A DNA stretch of 8,152 bases, taken from contig URVW01000084.1 of assembly GCA_900551435.1 (NCBI GenBank), forward strand, positions 1-8,152, given 5' to 3'. A program made the position numbers and the translations under genes. The DNA is from an uncultured Faecalibacterium sp. (lineage in GTDB: Bacteria > Bacillota > Clostridia > Oscillospirales > Ruminococcaceae). The number at the start of each line of letters is the position of its first letter. Positions within the stretch are counted from its first letter, which is position 1. The notes under the pieces were generated by a model. The model did not search any database and was not told where the DNA came from. It worked only from the letters and a program-made list of their open reading frames with translations. This document shows, piece by piece, positions 5,770 to 8,152 of the stretch.

Positions 5770-5835
5770 AAAGCAAGTGCAACACTTTTTCTCAAAAACC
5801 AAAAATTTTTGATGGAGATGTGATGCACTTGCTTT
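5770..5835. repeat. 12-bp inverted repeat with a 42-nt centre
   Basis: AAAGCAAGTGCA (5770-5781) and TGCACTTGCTTT (5824-5835) are exact complements. The centre includes the self-complementary run AAAAATTTTT. It sits between the terminator and the right end of the cassette. No coding sequence is supported in 5693-5924. It may be a structured RNA segment of the ilvA 3' transcript or a transposition site; neither can be decided here. Confidence 0.55.
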
Positions 5836-5892
5836 TTGTATTGCTCGATTTTACGATTGTTTTTTGCTTTGCTTGGGACGACTATGTTGCAT

Positions 5893-5913
5893 CATTTTGC
5901 AACAGCCCCTTTT
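5893..5913 (-). repeat. Right terminal inverted repeat of the GNAT cassette
   Basis: Exact inverted copy of 4840-4860. A smaller dyad GTTGCA (5886-5891) / TGCAAC (5898-5903) overlaps its inner end. The ilvA stop codon is 11 bp further right, so insertion spared ilvA coding sequence. Confidence 0.8.
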
Positions 5914-5924
5914 ATCATCTGAAT

Positions 5925-7130
5925 TTATACCCGTTCTGCGACGAGCTGGAAACCGGCCTTCGTCAGCTCCTGACGGATCTGCTCGATCTGAGCATGATCG
6001 CGGGTCTCGAGCGCCAGCTTGAGGAAGCAACTGGAGATGGGCATGTTGGGGTCGGAACCGTCGTGGAGGACGGACACCACGTTGCTGCCGCAGCGGGAGA
6101 CGATCTCGGCGACCTTCTTCAGCTGGCCGGGTTTGTCCTCGAGTGCGATGGTCAGGTTTGCCTTGCGGCCGCTCATAACCAGACCGCGGGTGATGACGCG
6201 GTTGAGGATGTTCACATCGATGTTGCCGCCGGAGACAAGGCAGACGACCTTTTTGCCCTCGATGGGAAGCTTGTGGAACAGAGCAGCCGCCACGGGGACG
6301 GCTCCGGCGCCCTCAGCCACCAGCTTCTGGTTCTCCATCAGCGAGAGGATGGCGGCGGCGGTCTCGTCCTCGGAGACGGTCACGATATCGTCTACATATT
6401 CCTCGCAGAGCTGGTAGGTCAGCTCGCCGGGAGTCTTGACCTGAATGCCGTCCGCAAAGGTGGAGACGGCGGAGAGGGTCTGATATTTGTGCTCGTGCAG
6501 AGAGCGGTACATGCTGGGTGCGCCCTCAGCCTGAACGCCGTAGACTTTGACATCCGGCTTCAGGCTCTTGATGGCAAAGGCCACGCCGGAGATCAGTCCG
6601 CCGCCGCCGACCGGAACGATGACGGCATCCACATCGGGAAGCTGGTCGAGGATCTCCAGACCAATGGTTCCCTGACCGGCGATGACCTGTTCGTCGTCGT
6701 AGGGGTGGATAAAGGTCATGCCCGTTTCGGCCTGAAGCTCCACGGCCTTGTCGTGGGCGTCGTCGTAAGTGCCGGGAACAAGGCAGACCTCTGCGCCCAA
6801 ACTCTTGGTGTTCTCGACCTTCATAATGGGCGCGCCGTCCGGCATACAGACGATGCTCTTGATGCCCCGGCGGGTAGCGGCCAGTGCAACGCCCTGCGCA
6901 TGGTTGCCCGCAGAGCACGCGATCACGCCTTTTTCGCTCTCTTCCTTGGAGAGCTGGCTGATCTTATAATAGGCGCCGCGCACCTTGAAACTGCCGGTGA
7001 CCTGCAGGTTTTCGGTCTTGAGGTAGAGCTGGCAGTCCTTCGAGAGCTTGGGGGCCTCGATGAGGTCGGTCTTGCGGGCGACATCCTTGAGCACAAAGGC
7101 GGCATGGTAAACTTTATCGAGCGTCAACAT
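5925..7130 (-). CDS. ilvA: Threonine ammonia-lyase (threonine dehydratase), single-ACT form
   Basis: PLP-dependent deamination of threonine to 2-oxobutanoate and ammonia, the committed step to isoleucine; the product is used by the IlvBNC enzymes encoded at the left of this window. The 401 residues hold the fold-type II PLP site GSFKVRG with K49, SAGNHAQG (73-80), the glycine-rich phosphate loop PVGGGGLISG (173-182) and SGGNID (300-305). A C-terminal ACT-type domain (about 325-401, NLTIALEDKPGQLKKVAEIV) is consistent with allosteric control. The length fits the medium form with one regulatory domain, shorter than the roughly 510-residue E. coli IlvA. The start at 7130 has AGGAAG 8 nt upstream. 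A strong promoter lies at 7173-7201. It is separate from the ilvBNC operon although on the same strand. Confidence 0.95.
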   Translation of the reverse strand: MLTLDKVYHAAFVLKDVARKTDLIEAPKLSKDCQLYLKTENLQVTGSFKVRGAYYKISQLSKEESEKGVIACSAGNHAQGVALAATRRGIKSIVCMPDGAPIMKVENTKSLGAEVCLVPGTYDDAHDKAVELQAETGMTFIHPYDDEQVIAGQGTIGLEILDQLPDVDAVIVPVGGGGLISGVAFAIKSLKPDVKVYGVQAEGAPSMYRSLHEHKYQTLSAVSTFADGIQVKTPGELTYQLCEEYVDDIVTVSEDETAAAILSLMENQKLVAEGAGAVPVAAALFHKLPIEGKKVVCLVSGGNIDVNILNRVITRGLVMSGRKANLTIALEDKPGQLKKVAEIVSRCGSNVVSVLHDGSDPNMPISSCFLKLALETRDHAQIEQIRQELTKAGFQLVAERV

Positions 7131-7172
7131 GACAAATACTTCCTATCCTGTTTCTTGAATGTGATGCCCTAA

Positions 7173-7201
7173 AGTATAAGTTGATAAAAGTATTTTGTCA
7201 A
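7173..7201 (-). promoter_or_regulatory. Sigma-A promoter of ilvA
   Basis: Minus strand: TTGACA (7196-7201), a 17-bp spacer, TATACT (7173-7178). It is 42 bp upstream of the ilvA ATG and 11 bp past the HxlR stop codon, so ilvA has its own promoter and does not depend on the damaged regulator gene. The leader of about 36 nt is too short for an attenuator. Confidence 0.8.
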
Positions 7202-7212
7202 ATGAATGTATT

Positions 7213-7494
7213 TCATGCTTCCGGCGGCTGGGGTGACATCATCTTCTGATATCCCTCGCCCCATGTCCACATCGCGTCGAGGATGGGCTTGAGACTGTAA
7301 CCGAGATCGGTCAAAGTATACTCGACCCGGGGCGGCACTTCGGCATAGACTTTGCGAGTCAGCAGACCGCTGGTCTCCATCTGGCGCAGCTGGGCCGTGA
7401 GGACTTTCTGGGTGACGTGGCCGATGGACTTTTTCAGTTCGCCGAAGCGCTTCGTTCCGGACATAAGGTTCCGCAGGATGAGGACCTTCCACGT
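7213..7494 (-). pseudogene. HxlR-family winged-helix regulator, 5' end lost
   Basis: The sequence from TWKVLILRNLMSGTKRFGEL through TQKVLTAQLRQMETSGLL, the wing RKVYAEVPPRVEYTLTDLG and the terminal helix LKPILDAMWTWGEGY is a good HxlR-type DNA-binding domain. In this family the WK is normally preceded by an IGGK-type turn, about 20 more residues and often a redox cysteine. Here that part is missing: upstream of the Trp codon (7489-7491) the DNA is antisense to a macrodomain gene. The frame stays open to an ATG at 7677, so a chimeric protein of 154 residues is possible, but its first ~60 residues would be antisense macrodomain sequence and no convincing Shine-Dalgarno is seen. I read it as a truncated, probably non-functional gene. 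Its former target is unknown. Confidence 0.7.
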
Positions 7495-7947
7495 ATCGAC
7501 AACTGCATCCAAACCTTCGCGGGCGTCCAGCTGCGGCAGGAGTGCGCACGGCTCATGGAAGCGCAGGGCTATGAGGAGCCGACCGGTCAGGAGAAGCTCA
7601 CGCCCGGGTATGATCTGCCCGCAAAGTTCATCCTGCACACGGTGGGGCCGATCGTGTCCGGCCCGCTGACAAAACAACCGTGCAAACTGCTGGCGTCCTG
7701 CTACCGCTCCTGTCTGGAGCTTTCGGCAGAAAAGAAACTGGAAAGCGTTGCTTTCTGTTGTGTCTCAACGGGCGTGTTCGGCTTTCCGAATGCGGAAGCG
7801 TCACAAATTGCAGTAGAAACCGTGAGAGAATTTCTGAAAAAACCGACCAGCATCCGACAGGTGGTATTCAATGTTTTCAAAAATCTGGACAAGGAACTTT
7901 ACACGCGACAGCTCAGCCCAAGTGGAGCAGCTTCGAAAGGCGCTTGA
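7495..7947 (+). pseudogene. Macrodomain ADP-ribosyl hydrolase (SirTM-associated type), 5' end lost
   Basis: The homologous reading starts abruptly at IDNCIQTFAGVQLRQECARL and continues through PTGQEKLTPGYDLPAKFILH, TVGPIVSG, ASCYRSCLEL, SVAFCCVSTGVFGFP and VVFNVFKN. This is the C-terminal part of the macrodomain family that removes ADP-ribose from proteins and is encoded beside SirTM sirtuins. The phosphate-binding loop STGVFGFP is present. The N-terminal ~100 residues, including the first Rossmann-like strands, the ADP-ribose-binding Asn/Asp region and the CHxC-type zinc site that normally sits just before IDN, are absent. The frame remains open leftwards to 7417 but only as antisense of the HxlR gene. 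It overlaps the sirtuin start by 77 nt. It is almost certainly inactive. Confidence 0.8.
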
Positions 7948-8059
7948 CGATGCCGATACCGTCATCCTCGGTGCAGGCGCGGGTCTGTCCACGGCGGCGG
8001 GCTTCGTCTATGGCGGAGAGCGGTTCCGGCGTTATTTTTACGATTTTGCGTCCAAGTAA
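7871..8059 (+). pseudogene. SirTM-type sirtuin, 3' end lost
   Basis: Only 62 residues remain of a protein normally near 300. They contain the NAD-binding start of the SIR2 fold, DTVILGAGAGLSTAAGF, then VYGGERFRRYFYDFASK, which is the pattern of class M sirtuins (macrodomain-linked, protein ADP-ribosyltransferase activity in known members). Catalytic His, zinc cysteines and the rest of the NAD site are missing. The coding sequence breaks within the codon after DFASK, where Tyr is expected: AAGTA runs directly into repeat DNA giving a TAA stop. The ATG at 7871 has AGGTGG (7859-7864) 6 nt upstream and overlaps the macrodomain frame, implying translational coupling in the ancestral operon. Non-functional as it stands. 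Confidence 0.8.
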
Positions 8060-8094
8060 GGCTTTCATGAAGGCAAATAAGAAGCCCCTCGGTA
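8059..8094 (+). repeat. Partial second copy of the antitoxin RNA / terminator sequence
   Basis: Positions 8065-8094 match 4592-4621 in 28 of 30 bases: TCATGAAGGCAAA, then AAGAAGCCCC and CGGTA. The preceding GGCT also matches with a 1-nt gap. It contains the end of DRb and the left arm of the shared hairpin, but no right arm, no DRa and no toxin frame. It starts exactly where the sirtuin breaks off. Confidence 0.7.
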
Positions 8095-8099
8095 CTCAC

Positions 8100-8152
8100 T
8101 GATATGCTACCCCTAGAGTAGACAGAGTAAAAGAAAAACTCTGAAAACTCTG
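8100..8152 (+). mobile_element. Probable IS3-family element end, cut by window
   Basis: TGATATGCTACCCCTAGAG, then GTAGACAGAGTAAAAG, resembles the left terminus of IS3/IS150-group elements (TG start, a CCCC then a GTNGACAG-type block followed by A-rich DNA). No transposase is within the window. A perfect tandem 9-mer AAAACTCTG occurs at 8135-8152. If correct, the element inserted into the hairpin of the partial repeat at 8059-8094. Confidence 0.45.

Larger units (their letters stand above)
4840..5913. mobile_element. Transposase-less insertion cassette carrying a GNAT gene
   Basis: Bounded by perfect 21-bp inverted repeats (4840-4860 and 5893-5913) with core GGGGCTGTTGCAAAATG. The CTGTTGCAAA core is shared with termini of IS6-family elements such as IS26 and IS257. 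There is no transposase; the only gene is the acetyltransferase at 4995-5501. Interior base composition is clearly more AT-rich than the flanking genes. I see no 8-bp target duplication outside the repeats. This makes it look like a mobile insertion cassette that moves with a transposase supplied elsewhere, or an IS whose transposase was replaced. The family assignment is tentative. Confidence 0.65.

Noticed and set aside
5693..5812. Short plus-strand frame (MSNQLNKCPHF...) inside the cassette
   Set aside because: It starts inside the terminator T-run region without a Shine-Dalgarno, overlaps the 12-bp inverted repeat, and has no recognisable features.
4832..5921. Target-site duplication around the GNAT cassette
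   Set aside because: The 8 bp on either side of the inverted repeats do not match, whether the ends are taken at the A-run or at GGGG, so no duplication is claimed.
5820..7172. Long open frame (450 codons) on the plus strand opposite ilvA
   Set aside because: Antisense to ilvA over nearly its full length; the protein is a low-complexity shadow without recognisable domains.
7352..7669. Plus-strand frames across the HxlR gene
   Set aside because: Antisense to HxlR homology; only the part of the other plus-strand frame after 7495 shows real macrodomain sequence.
1..8152. CRISPR arrays, tRNA or rRNA genes
   Set aside because: No regularly spaced repeats, cloverleaf-like segments or rRNA signatures were seen.

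Overview
The window looks like chromosome from a fairly GC-rich Firmicute, most likely a gut clostridium of the Oscillospiraceae/Ruminococcaceae (Faecalibacterium-like). The reasons are strong Shine-Dalgarno sites, sigma-A type promoters, about 55-60% GC in the housekeeping genes, and the kinds of protein present. The assignment to genus is an inference.

Left part (1-3182, minus strand): a branched-chain amino acid operon in the order ilvB-ilvN-ilvC, namely acetolactate synthase large and small subunits and ketol-acid reductoisomerase, the last cut by the window edge. It is driven by a near-consensus promoter at 3155-3182. The next gene (3300-4517, plus) is a divergently transcribed AAA ATPase of the DUF815 family.

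Middle (4530-4836): a very compact locus whose layout matches the Fst/par class of type I toxin-antitoxin systems. A 34-residue single-helix membrane peptide (4655-4759, minus) faces a consensus promoter (4530-4557, plus) that should make a short antisense RNA. The two transcripts converge on one shared hairpin terminator (4605-4644). Two direct-repeat blocks placed on either side of the terminator would make the RNA complementary to the toxin start region. The toxin Shine-Dalgarno can be masked by a local hairpin. None of this is detectable from open reading frames alone, and it is the best candidate here for an undescribed system.

Next (4840-5913): an approximately 1.07 kb AT-rich cassette bounded by perfect 21-bp inverted repeats with an IS6-like core. 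It carries a GNAT acetyltransferase instead of a transposase, plus several palindromes and a strong bidirectional terminator. Its left end lies 3 bp from the toxin -35 box and its right end 11 bp from the ilvA stop codon.

Right part (5925-8152): ilvA (threonine ammonia-lyase, minus strand, own promoter), which supplies 2-oxobutanoate to the IlvBNC enzymes for isoleucine synthesis. Beyond it the DNA is visibly rearranged. An HxlR-type regulator that has lost its 5' end is fused head-to-head with a macrodomain gene that has also lost its 5' end. This is followed by the first ~60 codons of a SirTM-type sirtuin, the usual macrodomain partner in reversible ADP-ribosylation. The sirtuin is cut by a second, partial copy of the antitoxin/terminator sequence, which is itself interrupted by what looks like the end of an IS3-family element running off the window.
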